The position numbers were made by a program, and so were the translations under genes. From Taibaiella sp041660405 (lineage in GTDB: Bacteria > Bacteroidota > Bacteroidia > Chitinophagales > Chitinophagaceae), in contig JBAZWL010000012.1 of the NCBI GenBank assembly GCA_041660405.1, forward strand, positions 1 through 64,000: a stretch of DNA of 64,000 nt. Reading direction: 5' to 3'. The notes below the pieces were generated by a model. The model did no database searches. It worked only from the letters and a program-made list of their open reading frames with translations, and had not been told where the DNA came from. Of this stretch, positions 17,208 to 26,005 are shown one piece after another; position 1 is the first letter of the stretch, and the number at the start of each line of letters is the position of its first letter.

Positions 17208-17531
17208 ATGCAACCAAGAATGTCTGATTTTGTTAGACTTAAAAATTTATTCACCATGGCACTTATTCTTGTAACCCCGACAATCACGCCCGGACAGGTT
17301 TTTTATCTGGCCTATGAAGAAATTATTCCCGAACAATTATTAAGCAACCCTGATGAAGGTGTTGAAGCGGAATATAGCCGTGTGGTAGACGAAAAATTTG
17401 AATTTGAGATCATTAAAAAATATGCGGAAATTGTTACCCGCAGTAAGATTCCGGTAGTAGAACAAACAGATGATTATCTTATAACTACAGTCACTGATAC
17501 CTGGTATGTCGCTAAAATTTCCGTGATGTGA
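17208..17531 (+). CDS. Small exported protein of unknown function
   Basis: The 107-residue frame has an N-terminal hydrophobic stretch (about 12-28) ending in TPGQV, which looks like a signal peptide, followed by an acidic, strand-rich mature part (about 75 residues) with no known motif. An alternative ATG at 17220 gives a similar protein. It is isolated between genes on the other strand. Its signal peptide and balanced composition suggest a real gene, though not certainly. Confidence 0.55.
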   Translation: MQPRMSDFVRLKNLFTMALILVTPTITPGQVFYLAYEEIIPEQLLSNPDEGVEAEYSRVVDEKFEFEIIKKYAEIVTRSKIPVVEQTDDYLITTVTDTWYVAKISVM

Positions 17532-17690
17532 AAGATATAATTGTTGGCAATTTCTAAAATCTTGGAACCATTTTTATTTCGGTTTGTAATTACCACAATA
17601 AATCATACGAATTCATTTTTCAATCGCATAATTTTCTAATAGTTCTGAACTTTTGGAAAGTTATGCACTATAAAAAATGTTTGCGATTCA

Positions 17691-18830
17691 TTATTGTTGC
17701 TCTTCTGCCGCAGGTGGATCCTGTTCTTTTTTACTTTCAATTTTTTTATTGATTCTAAACATCCGGTTGCTGATTGGATTCAAGCCCGGTCTGGCATCTC
17801 CAAGGAGAATTCCCCATTGACGTAAATGGTCTGTTTTGTCGAAGATGATTTTTAATACGGCCATAACCGGTATAGAAAGAAACATACCTGAAATGCCGGC
17901 CACGGTGCCACCGATAACAATGCCGACTATGCTGGCCAGCGCATTAACTTTAACCTTGGAGCCTACAATCTTTGGCATAAGAATATTGTTGTCGAGAAAT
18001 TGTACTACAGCAATGGTTCCCAGTACTGCCCAGATCTGCCATAATTCCTGGGAGGTGGTCAATGTCAGTAATATGCCGATAAGGTTTCCTATCAAAGCGC
18101 CCAGGTAAGGAATCAGATTAAGAATGGCGAATGTAATTCCGATGAGTAAAGCATGCTTAATGCCAAATAACATAAGGATCCCGCCCAATAAAACAGTCAG
18201 GTATCCTATTTGTATCATGAGCCCGAACAAGTAATATTTTACAATGCCCTCCGCTTCTTTTATTGCGCCTTCCACTTTGGTATGATCATGGTCACCGAAC
18301 CATAAATAGACAAAGCGGATCAGCAAATTTCTATAAAATAAAATCAAGAAAATGTAGATGGGGAGCAGCCCCAGGAAGATCAGAATACCACTGAGCGATA
18401 CGACAGCACCTTGCAGATAACCGGCTACATTAGAACCTAATTTTGACCCTTGGTTGCGGATCATTTCCAATTGCTGATCAGCTGTATAATTGGTCTTACT
18501 ATTTATCCAGGTACTTAAGTTGTTCCAATGAACAGAAAGGTTTTTTTGAATAGTATCAATATCACTTACAAAACCACCGATTTGCCAGGACAGGAAAAAC
18601 GCTATTACAGCAATGACCAGGAAAAATAAGATGATGCACAAAACGATAGCAATCACTTCCGGTACTTTATATTTCCTGAACCAGCGGAACATGGGCAATA
18701 AGAGCATGGCAATAAAAAATGCCATGAGCAACGGCATAATTACATTTTGACCCAATACAATTATCAACCCCAGTGCACATAATCCCAACAATTCAATTGA
18801 TCTTCTTACTGTTAATGGCAAATATTTCAT
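17691..18830 (-). CDS. AI-2E family transporter (PerM-like)
   Basis: The 379-residue protein shows the AI-2E/PerM layout: two N-terminal hairpins of membrane helices, a soluble region of about 60 residues (80-150), then five more helices with the Gly/Pro-rich ILNLIPYLGALIG and the IVGSKVKVNALASIVGIVIGG signatures. The C-terminal tail is charged and cytoplasmic. Members export small molecules or act in ion homeostasis; the name refers to autoinducer-2 export shown for one member and does not prove that role here. It is a single gene. Confidence 0.92.
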   Translation of the reverse strand: MKYLPLTVRRSIELLGLCALGLIIVLGQNVIMPLLMAFFIAMLLLPMFRWFRKYKVPEVIAIVLCIILFFLVIAVIAFFLSWQIGGFVSDIDTIQKNLSVHWNNLSTWINSKTNYTADQQLEMIRNQGSKLGSNVAGYLQGAVVSLSGILIFLGLLPIYIFLILFYRNLLIRFVYLWFGDHDHTKVEGAIKEAEGIVKYYLFGLMIQIGYLTVLLGGILMLFGIKHALLIGITFAILNLIPYLGALIGNLIGILLTLTTSQELWQIWAVLGTIAVVQFLDNNILMPKIVGSKVKVNALASIVGIVIGGTVAGISGMFLSIPVMAVLKIIFDKTDHLRQWGILLGDARPGLNPISNRMFRINKKIESKKEQDPPAAEEQQ

Positions 18831-19047
18831 GAATATAGAATTATAATTTGTTCGTGTATAGATACACCAGTTAGCATTAAAAGTTGTTTTTGATTAATAA
18901 TAATATTGTAGAAGTAGGTTCCGGAATTACTATTAAGCATAATAAAGGTCGGCAAATAACATTACTTCTATTTTCATAATCAGGCATTGTTTTTCAAAAA
19001 TAATATAATGTTGACTTACGGCACATGCAGATACTTATTTGCTTTTA

Positions 19048-19055
19048 TACTTTTG
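19048..19055 (+). promoter_or_regulatory. Bacteroidota -7 element for the PhoD-like gene
   Basis: TACTTTTG matches TAnnTTTG and lies 20 bases before the ATG at 19076. It lies inside the longer possible frame (from 19025), which supports the start at 19076. Confidence 0.5.
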
Positions 19056-19075
19056 TACCCTCAATAAATAATGTT

Positions 19076-20101
19076 ATGAAGCTAATTGTTTTACCTGCTA
19101 TAATTCTTTCCCTGATGGCAGCCGGTTGTCATGATTCTATACCGAAGAAATCTTCATCCGGTGAACAGGAAATTACTACCGTTGCATTCGGTTCATGTAG
19201 CGATCAAAAACGTCCGCAACCCTTATGGGACGATATCGTTTCTGACAAACCACAGGTGTGGATCTGGATTGGAGATAATATTTATGGTGATACGGAAAAC
19301 ATGGATACATTAAAGGCCAAATACACCAGGCAAAAATCTAACCCTGTTTACCAGAAACTCATACAATCTTCAACCATAATAGGGGTATGGGATGATCATG
19401 ATTATGGTGTAAACGATGGAGGGAAAGAATATCCGCGTAAGAAGGAAAGTCAGCAGTTAATGTTGGATTTTATGGGTGTTAAAGAGAATAGTCCTTTGCG
19501 GAAACAAGAGGGCGCTTACTCTGCAAATACTTTTGGTAAGAAAGGACATCGGGTAAAAATTATATTGCTGGATGGCCGTTATTTCAGGGATCCGCTTAAG
19601 AAAAATGGAAGAGATAATGTACCTGATCCATCAGGAGACATATTGGGAGAAGTGCAATGGAAGTGGCTTGAACAAGAGTTAACAACATCCGATGCTGATG
19701 CGCATATCATTGGTTGCGGCATACAGTTTTTGCCAGAGGAACATCCTTATGAAAAGTGGGCCAATTTTCCAACAGCAAGAAAACGATTACTGGATCTCCT
19801 GGCAAAGACGAAACCTAAAGGTGTAATATTGATAAGTGGTGATCGTCATATTGCAGAGATATCAAAAGTTGAAGTGCCGGGGTTGAGCTACGACTTATAC
19901 GATGTTACCAGCAGTGGTCTTACCCATGTTTCCAAACCTCACGAAGAGCCCAACCAGCATAGGGTTGGGGAAATGGTGGCCAAACTTAACTATGGTTTAA
20001 TTACTTATCATTGGGATAGTAAACCATTAAGGGCTACCGTGAATATTAAAGGAGATAGCTTGTCAACTTATCTTACACAGGAAATTAAATTTGCTGAATA
20101 A
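19076..20101 (+). CDS. PhoD-like phosphatase/phosphodiesterase lipoprotein
   Basis: The 341-residue protein starts with a lipoprotein signal (MKLIVLPAII ... AAGC), so it is probably anchored in the membrane facing the periplasm or surface. The body is a metallophosphatase of the PhoD type: FGSCSDQ, GDNIYGD, the WDDHDYGVND segment, ILLDGRYFRD and the late SGDRHIAEIS motif with metal-binding His and Asp. PhoD enzymes release phosphate from phosphodiesters and usually use iron and calcium. The -7 promoter element directly upstream decides the start. A terminator follows. Confidence 0.9.
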   Translation: MKLIVLPAIILSLMAAGCHDSIPKKSSSGEQEITTVAFGSCSDQKRPQPLWDDIVSDKPQVWIWIGDNIYGDTENMDTLKAKYTRQKSNPVYQKLIQSSTIIGVWDDHDYGVNDGGKEYPRKKESQQLMLDFMGVKENSPLRKQEGAYSANTFGKKGHRVKIILLDGRYFRDPLKKNGRDNVPDPSGDILGEVQWKWLEQELTTSDADAHIIGCGIQFLPEEHPYEKWANFPTARKRLLDLLAKTKPKGVILISGDRHIAEISKVEVPGLSYDLYDVTSSGLTHVSKPHEEPNQHRVGEMVAKLNYGLITYHWDSKPLRATVNIKGDSLSTYLTQEIKFAE

Positions 20102-20135
20102 GCAATCCAATAGTTCACATGAAATGAATAGCTAC

Positions 20136-20176
20136 ATCTGGTGCCAGCTTTAAAAGGTTGGTGCCAGATTTTTTTC
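20136..20176 (+). terminator. Rho-independent terminator after the PhoD-like gene
   Basis: ATCTGGTGCCAG pairs with TTGGTGCCAGAT through 12 base pairs including three G-U pairs, with a 9-base loop, and is followed by TTTTTTC. Confidence 0.65.
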
Positions 20177-20197
20177 TTGAGAAATGTAAGATTGAGT

Positions 20198-21012
20198 TTA
20201 AGAACATTCAGATAAAGGTTCTTCATCCGTTTCTATACCGGCAAGCATGTGATCCAGTATAGGCCTGCATTTCTCCTGGCAAGCCGGGTAGTATTGTCCG
20301 TGTTTCCAGAAATCTGATTTAGGAGATAAGCCCCACCAAAACTCGGCCATAGCAATAGGTTTCATATTGTGTTGAAAAGCGTATTGCAATAATTTGGGAG
20401 CAGCACATTCTCCCGCACCGGCAGGTGGATTTTTGTATAGTGCATTTTCAAAAATCTCGCGCAAGCTTTTTACATCTCCGGCCTGATTCAGGAATTGATA
20501 TTGATCAAAGAGTTCTTTCTGTAAAGCCCCGAATGGTTTTTCCTTGCTTCCTTCAAAAGATAAATCTGCTCGTTATGTACTTCAGATTTATGTTCCTCAA
20601 GAGTCTTGATCTCCTGGTTCATTCGTGTAAGCTCTTCCATGCCGGCATTCAAAAAACCGCCAGTTGCGAGACCATCAAATATTGGAGGTACAAACTTACT
20701 ATGATGATTTCCACCAGCTAATTTGCCGGAAAAAGCGGAAAGATAACCAAGCGCATTTTGTTCGGTTTGTACAACCAATACGCCAAACATTTTTCCGATC
20801 ACTTCGCCTGCTTCATCTGGTATCAGTCCGAAATTGTGTATCCAGTCCTTCTGAATTAAGAGATAGGATTGTAACTTTTCTACAGCCAATAGTGAGAGTG
20901 GGTGGGGTTTATAATCAAATGGAAAAGTAAACCGCAATGGAAGAGCAACAGCGGGTATGGGCTCTTCAAAAGGAGTGAAAAACGGGTCTGAATGGAGTAA
21001 TGATTGTGACAA
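20198..21012 (-). pseudogene. Remnant of long-form RluA-family pseudouridine synthase
   Basis: Two minus-strand frames together encode the N-terminal region of the long RluA-type pseudouridine synthases. The first (21012-20488) has FTFPFDYKPHPLSLLA, DWIHNFGL, GKMFGVLVVQ and YLSAFSGKLAG. The second (20464-20198) has NPPAGAGECAAPKLLQYAF, MAEFWWG and HGQYYPACQEKC. A +/-1 shift lies near an A-run at about 20535-20545, where reading in the second frame continues the family sequence (LQKELFDQYQFLNQAG). The catalytic domain that should follow, with its Asp, is absent: the frame stops after EEPLSECS and the PhoD terminator comes next. The first frame starts with TTG. It looks like a decayed gene; a short non-catalytic product cannot be excluded. 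Confidence 0.75.
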
Positions 21013-21236
21013 TTAAAATGAAATCTGTTATTAAAGCTTGCGGTTGTAAGCGAAAGGTTGACTGAACCAAGCAAATGTATACAGATTATACCATGAATTT
21101 GAGATATGTCCATTTTTCTTGCAACTAATAAAGTGCAAACTATGTTATTGATATAGTTTCTATCATCTGCACTACTGTTTTAAATCAGTTTTTATAAGGT
21201 AGTGGCATTTAAATTTTGCATTTAAACCAAAGAATT

Positions 21237-22067
21237 ATGAAAACGATTATTGTTCCAACCGATTTTTCAATCGCCTCGGTCCATGCAGCTCAATATGCAG
21301 CCGACATGGCACTTCACTTGCATGTAGATCTGAAATTGGTGCATGTATTACCACTTCCTGTTACCATAGCAGATGTACCTATACCGTACAATAACCACGA
21401 AATAGGTATGGAAGATGCGCAGCGTTCGATAGATGATTTGAAAACACAATTATGTGAACGCGTTAGTGATAACATCAGTATTACCACATTTGTATTAGAG
21501 GGCACTTTTGAAGTGCAGTTGGCTACAATGCTGAAAGAGCCGGATGAATTTCTTGTTGTGATGGGAACAACGGGTGCTGGTGCTACTGAAGCCTTGCTGC
21601 TGGGTAGCTATACGCTTAATGCTGCAAGTAAACTTACATGTCCTCTTATCATTGTGCCGCCGGATGTTTACTTTAAAGAAGTTAAGAAAATAGGATTTGC
21701 CTGCGATATGAAGAATGTAACGGAAACGGTACCGTTTAAAAGCATCAAGACAATGGTTGAAAGTTTTAATGCATCGCTTGAAGTACTGTATGTAAGCAAG
21801 CCTGATGAGAATATGTACCCTGAAGTTTTAGCGGAAACTAAATTCATTCAAATCCATCTTGCCGGACTTAATCCTGCACTAAAAATAGCTACAAGTGCAG
21901 ATATCAGTGAGGGCCTGGCAGAATTTGTGAAAAAGAGTGATATAGACCTGCTGTTACTCATTCCTAAAGAAAGGAATTTTGTAGAAAGGATTTTTCATAA
22001 GAGCATTACTAAAAATATGATCCTGCATCCTAAAGTACCGATGATGATCCTTCATGAAAAAATGTAA
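21237..22067 (+). CDS. Tandem-domain universal stress protein (UspA family)
   Basis: The start at 21237 gives the standard beginning MKTIIVPTDFS. The 276-residue protein holds two Usp domains: residues 1-145 with the nucleotide-loop-like MGTTGAG ... LGSYT segment, and 146-276, which is more diverged and lacks a clear loop. Such tandem Usp proteins act in the cytoplasm during starvation or oxygen limitation, with ATP binding usually only in one domain. It is a single gene. Confidence 0.92.
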   Translation: MKTIIVPTDFSIASVHAAQYAADMALHLHVDLKLVHVLPLPVTIADVPIPYNNHEIGMEDAQRSIDDLKTQLCERVSDNISITTFVLEGTFEVQLATMLKEPDEFLVVMGTTGAGATEALLLGSYTLNAASKLTCPLIIVPPDVYFKEVKKIGFACDMKNVTETVPFKSIKTMVESFNASLEVLYVSKPDENMYPEVLAETKFIQIHLAGLNPALKIATSADISEGLAEFVKKSDIDLLLLIPKERNFVERIFHKSITKNMILHPKVPMMILHEKM

Positions 22068-22235
22068 TTATTCCAAGAGGAACCTTATTGAGTGCTGTTC
22101 AGTATGCAATGACCGTGAAAAGGTTGAGACCTATTTATCTTCGAAGAAAAATAGCCGTTAAAGTAATTTTCATAATTGTTTGAATTATACAATTATCTGT
22201 TTCAAAGGTGTAAGGCTTGAACCATCAGGCCAATA

Positions 22236-22243
22236 TACCTTTG
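22236..22243 (+). promoter_or_regulatory. Bacteroidota -7 element for the SDR gene
   Basis: TACCTTTG matches TAnnTTTG; a TTG lies at 22217-22219 (16-base spacer). The ATG follows 21 bases later. Confidence 0.45.
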
Positions 22244-22264
22244 CCTTATTAAATTCAAACAAAA

Positions 22265-23107
22265 ATGGAACAGAAAACATGGTTTATCACGGGAGCTTCC
22301 AAAGGTCTTGGTCTTGCTCTCGTAAAGGAGTTATTACAGTCAGGACATAAGGTGGCGGCCACTTCCAGGAATATTTCAGAACTCGAAAAAACGGTAGGTG
22401 CAGGACAGGATATATTTCTCCCGTTAAGCATGAACCTTACTGATGAGGCTGATGTATCAAATGGTATTAGAGTTGCTTTCGATCACTTTGGATCTATAGA
22501 TGTAGTGGTTAACAATGCAGGATATGGTCTGGTAGGGGCATTGGAAGAATTGACCGACGCAGAAACGCGTCAAAATTTTGAGATCAATGTATATGGTTCT
22601 TTGAATGTGATCCGCAAGGTATTGCCATTCATGCGGGAACAAAATTCAGGACATATTTTTAATATCTCCTCTATAGGCGGCTTCACCGGCTCCTTCCCCG
22701 GCTTTGGTATTTATTGTGCTACCAAATTTGCTATGCAAGGTTTCTCTGAATCCCTGGCTACCGAAGTAAAGCCATTTGGCATTCATGTAACGATAGTTTC
22801 GCCCGGTTATTTCAGGACAGATTTCCTTACTGCGTCTTCGCTTAAAGTTCCCGGAAACCCGATGGATGTATATAGCAATGTACGCGAAATACAGGCTATG
22901 CATCAAGGGGCAATCAATGGTAATCAGATGGGCGATCCGGAGAAAGCAGCACAGGTAATGATTGAGGTCGCACAAATGGCAGCGCCTCCGGTTCATTTAT
23001 TCCTGGGCCAGGATGCTTATGACTTGGCCGGACAAAAGATTAAAGCTATTCAGCAAGATATGGCGCAAGTGAAAGATATAGCTGTAGCAACAGGTTTTGA
23101 TGAATAA
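22265..23107 (+). CDS. Short-chain dehydrogenase/reductase
   Basis: The 280-residue enzyme has the classical SDR signature: TGASKGLG cofactor loop (residues 9-16), NNAG motif, Ser in NISSIGG and the YCATK active site (Tyr-x-x-x-Lys). The Arg in ATSRN after the second strand suggests a preference for NADP. Substrate unknown. It is followed after 48 bases by an AraC-type regulator on the same strand, which probably controls it. Confidence 0.93.
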   Translation: MEQKTWFITGASKGLGLALVKELLQSGHKVAATSRNISELEKTVGAGQDIFLPLSMNLTDEADVSNGIRVAFDHFGSIDVVVNNAGYGLVGALEELTDAETRQNFEINVYGSLNVIRKVLPFMREQNSGHIFNISSIGGFTGSFPGFGIYCATKFAMQGFSESLATEVKPFGIHVTIVSPGYFRTDFLTASSLKVPGNPMDVYSNVREIQAMHQGAINGNQMGDPEKAAQVMIEVAQMAAPPVHLFLGQDAYDLAGQKIKAIQQDMAQVKDIAVATGFDE

Positions 23108-23143
23108 GCAAAGAAGGTTAGAAAAATTGTGAGTGCAATGTTT

Positions 23144-23151
23144 TAATTTTG
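23144..23151 (+). promoter_or_regulatory. Bacteroidota -7 element directly before the AraC-type gene
   Basis: TAATTTTG matches TAnnTTTG and ends only four bases before the ATG at 23156. With the usual spacing the transcript would begin at or next to the A of the ATG, so the mRNA may be leaderless. Confidence 0.4.
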
Positions 23152-23155
23152 CAAT

Positions 23156-24064
23156 ATGCCAGGTACAGAAACACTTGAGGATTTTTACCGAGGAAAACTT
23201 AATTGGTTACCCGATAATATCAAAAATGATATTGGGCACTTTAATGTTTTCAGGATGGAGGACTGTTTGGACAATACAGAAGGCCAGGTAGTGTACAGCC
23301 GAAGGGATTTTTATAAAATAGCATTGATACGTGGCAAATACTTGTATCATTATGCAGATAAAAGTGTAACGGTTTCCGGTAATACACTAGTATTTTTTAA
23401 TCCCAGTGTACCCTACAAATTTGAACAGATGGACGACAGTCCCAAAGGATTCTTCTGCATTTTCAGAGAAGCTTTTTTTACAGAGCATTTAAGGGCAAAC
23501 ATTAAGGAGCTGCCTATGTTTCTGCCAGGTGGCAAACCTAGTTATGAACTTAACCTGGATCAGGATAAATTTGTGAGTGATGTATTTGAAAAAATGCTGG
23601 CAGAAATCGGGTCCGATTATCAATTCAAATATGACCTGCTACGCAATTATGTTACGGAGATTATCCACTATGCATTAAAGATAAAGCCTACTGAAATCCT
23701 TTACCAGCATACGGATGCCAATACCCGTATCACTACTGTTTTTACAGAATTGCTGGAACGCCAGTTTCCCATTGAATCGCCGGCGCAAAGATTTTCATTA
23801 CGTTCAGCTAAGGACTTTGCAGATCAGTTGGCAGTTCATGTTAATCACCTGAACCGGGCTATAAAGCTTACTACCGGTAAAACTACAACCATTCATATAA
23901 CAGAACGATTGACCATTGAAGCGTTAGCCCTTTTAAAACATACGAATTGGAATATTTCTGAAATTAGCTACTGCCTTGGCTTTGAGGAACCAACACACTT
24001 TAATCATTTTTTTAGGAAACAAACAAACAGGACTCCTTCTGCATTTAGAAGTCACGCGTCATAG
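23156..24064 (+). CDS. AraC-family transcriptional regulator
   Basis: The 302-residue protein has an N-terminal cupin-like ligand domain (about 20-160) and a C-terminal pair of helix-turn-helix motifs (about 215-300): SAKDFADQLAVHVNHLNRAI and ISEISYCLGFEEPTHFNHFF, the second being the conserved AraC signature. It probably senses a small molecule and controls the SDR gene before it. A possible -7 promoter element lies almost at the start codon. Confidence 0.92.
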   Translation: MPGTETLEDFYRGKLNWLPDNIKNDIGHFNVFRMEDCLDNTEGQVVYSRRDFYKIALIRGKYLYHYADKSVTVSGNTLVFFNPSVPYKFEQMDDSPKGFFCIFREAFFTEHLRANIKELPMFLPGGKPSYELNLDQDKFVSDVFEKMLAEIGSDYQFKYDLLRNYVTEIIHYALKIKPTEILYQHTDANTRITTVFTELLERQFPIESPAQRFSLRSAKDFADQLAVHVNHLNRAIKLTTGKTTTIHITERLTIEALALLKHTNWNISEISYCLGFEEPTHFNHFFRKQTNRTPSAFRSHAS

Positions 24065-24078
24065 TCTATAATTCTACC

Positions 24079-24128
24079 AGTCTTATAAGAAAAGGTGTTC
24101 CAATTGGAACACCTTTTCTTATAAGACT
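24079..24128. terminator. 50-bp perfect palindrome acting as bidirectional terminator
   Basis: From AGTCTTATAAGAAAAGG to its exact reverse complement around a central AATT, 23 bases on each side pair without a mismatch. The inner GGTGTTCC / GGAACACC stem followed by TTTTCTT would terminate the AraC transcript; by symmetry it also works on the other strand. The following 307 bases up to the next gene show no other feature. Confidence 0.7.
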
Positions 24129-24435
24129 TACTCATTTTCTCTGCAGGTATGGCTGCAATAGCAAGGGACAATAAAATTGCAAACTTTATACAGGTTGCTA
24201 AAACGCTTAATTCATTGTTATAGCATTGCAAAGTCTATTCCAATGAAAAGTTATTATAAGGCATCATAAAGTTGAATGACGAGCATGTATTTCATCAGAC
24301 GAAAACAGCTACCAGCCTGATAATTAGGCGATGGCTTAAACGTAGTAAAACTACTACATCTGAATTTTAGTTTATTTAACACTATTGCAAACCTTATGAG
24401 TTGCGTGGCCCCGACATTCGCAAAAAAAATACAAC

Positions 24436-25848
24436 ATGAGCCAATTAACATCTACACTTTTTAAAGCTCTGGCTTTTGCAGGGCTAATTTCTGCATTACA
24501 AAGTAATGCTCAATCTACACAAGCTGTAACTGGCGCTATAACAACTTATGGTGGTTATTGGAAAAGTACTACGGACTCGATGAACCTGGTTAAACCTGAT
24601 AACAGTCATGATTTGCTAGCTTTCCGTTTTAATAATGTCATGTATTCTACTGGTGTAAATGATGCTGCATTAATCTCAAATTCAGAAACATTTGTTCCGC
24701 AGGAATACCAGTCGTTACCCATTACCTCAATAACCGGTACTGTAGGAGCCAATACAAAAGCTGCCTTGGGACAAATGTATGATGGCGTAGATAATGGTCC
24801 ATCTGTTCCGCCTCCTGCCAATAGTATCCCACTGTATCTTACAGATGGAGTTCAAGGGCTTAATCTTGGAACAGGAATAGCGAATCTACCATCAGGAACT
24901 TTGAGCTTTGACATGCCAATACTAAATACCACTGCTATAGGAGATGGTGTTCCCGACATACTTATTAGCCAGATAGCACAGCCTAGCGGTGGAGTAGATT
25001 ACTATAAATTTACTGATGTGAACGGTGATTTGGTAGGCGACTCAATTGCAATCAGCTTCTCTGGTATTGATTCTATAGGCAACTGGACAGGAGACTTCTA
25101 TGAAGCTTCTGCCAATCCCATGACCTTAGCCGTTGGATTTACAAAAAGTGACAGATCAATGAGATTGTGGGCTGCTGACTTAAGCACATTCGGTATTAAT
25201 GCGACCAATGCAGCCAGCGTTGAAGATTTTGCGATCAGGCTAAATGGCAATAGTGATGTTGCTTTTATCGCTTACAACACAGGGATAGGTGTCATTTTAC
25301 CGGTAACCTACACTTATTTTAATGCAAGGAAAATTAATAATGATGTACGGTTAACTTGGGAAACAGCGCAGGAAATAAATTCCGACTATTTTGAAATACA
25401 AACAAGTGTAGATGGTAAATCATTTATCGCCGTAGACCATTTAAAAGCTGCCGGCAATAGTTCTACGTCCAGGTCATATACTTACATAGATAAGAACATT
25501 ACAGCTGGTGATCATTTTTACAGGCTAAAGCAAGTTGACCGTGATGGTAAATCAGAATATAGTTCTGTTCGTCTTGTAGAAAATAATATTATTGATAACA
25601 GGAAAGGACTGCTCATTGCACCTAACCCCGCATCGGGTAATATTCATATTAATGTGGGGCAATCCAACGAGATTAAAACATTGAATATTTATACTGTTGA
25701 TGGGAAAAAGATATTTACCAAAAATCTTGCAATAACTGAAAACGAGACTTCTGTTTCAACTGCTGGTTTGCAGGCGGGGACTTACATTGCAGAATTAAGG
25801 GATGCCAATGGAAATACTGAATATTCTAAATTTACAGTTCAAAAATAA
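24436..25848 (+). CDS. T9SS-secreted protein of unknown function
   Basis: The 470-residue protein has a signal peptide (residues 1-27, ending SNAQS), a large N-terminal region without a recognised family (about 28-285), then the LPVTYTYFNARKINNDVRLTW segment. That segment often precedes Bacteroidota C-terminal modules and is also present in shape in the GEVED protein at the left end. It ends with a fibronectin-like part and a type A sorting domain (IAPNPASGNIHI onward). It should be exported through T9SS. It forms a single-gene unit with its own terminator. Confidence 0.82.
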   Translation: MSQLTSTLFKALAFAGLISALQSNAQSTQAVTGAITTYGGYWKSTTDSMNLVKPDNSHDLLAFRFNNVMYSTGVNDAALISNSETFVPQEYQSLPITSITGTVGANTKAALGQMYDGVDNGPSVPPPANSIPLYLTDGVQGLNLGTGIANLPSGTLSFDMPILNTTAIGDGVPDILISQIAQPSGGVDYYKFTDVNGDLVGDSIAISFSGIDSIGNWTGDFYEASANPMTLAVGFTKSDRSMRLWAADLSTFGINATNAASVEDFAIRLNGNSDVAFIAYNTGIGVILPVTYTYFNARKINNDVRLTWETAQEINSDYFEIQTSVDGKSFIAVDHLKAAGNSSTSRSYTYIDKNITAGDHFYRLKQVDRDGKSEYSSVRLVENNIIDNRKGLLIAPNPASGNIHINVGQSNEIKTLNIYTVDGKKIFTKNLAITENETSVSTAGLQAGTYIAELRDANGNTEYSKFTVQK

Positions 25849-25892
25849 TCATGAGGTTCTAAATAAACATGCTTGATAACATGTTATATTGT

Positions 25893-25925
25893 AAAAACGG
25901 CAACCAAGGTTGCCGTTTTTTATTT
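25893..25925 (+). terminator. Rho-independent terminator
   Basis: A 13-bp perfect stem (AAAAACGGCAACC / GGTTGCCGTTTTT) with a 2-base AA gap (effective loop larger) is followed by TATTT. Confidence 0.85.
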
Positions 25926-26005
25926 ACCCGTTTAGATATTGATTAAATAACCGTTTGCTCATATTAAGGTTACACGAAATAGGTTTCTTTGTAAAACAAT
26001 TTCCA

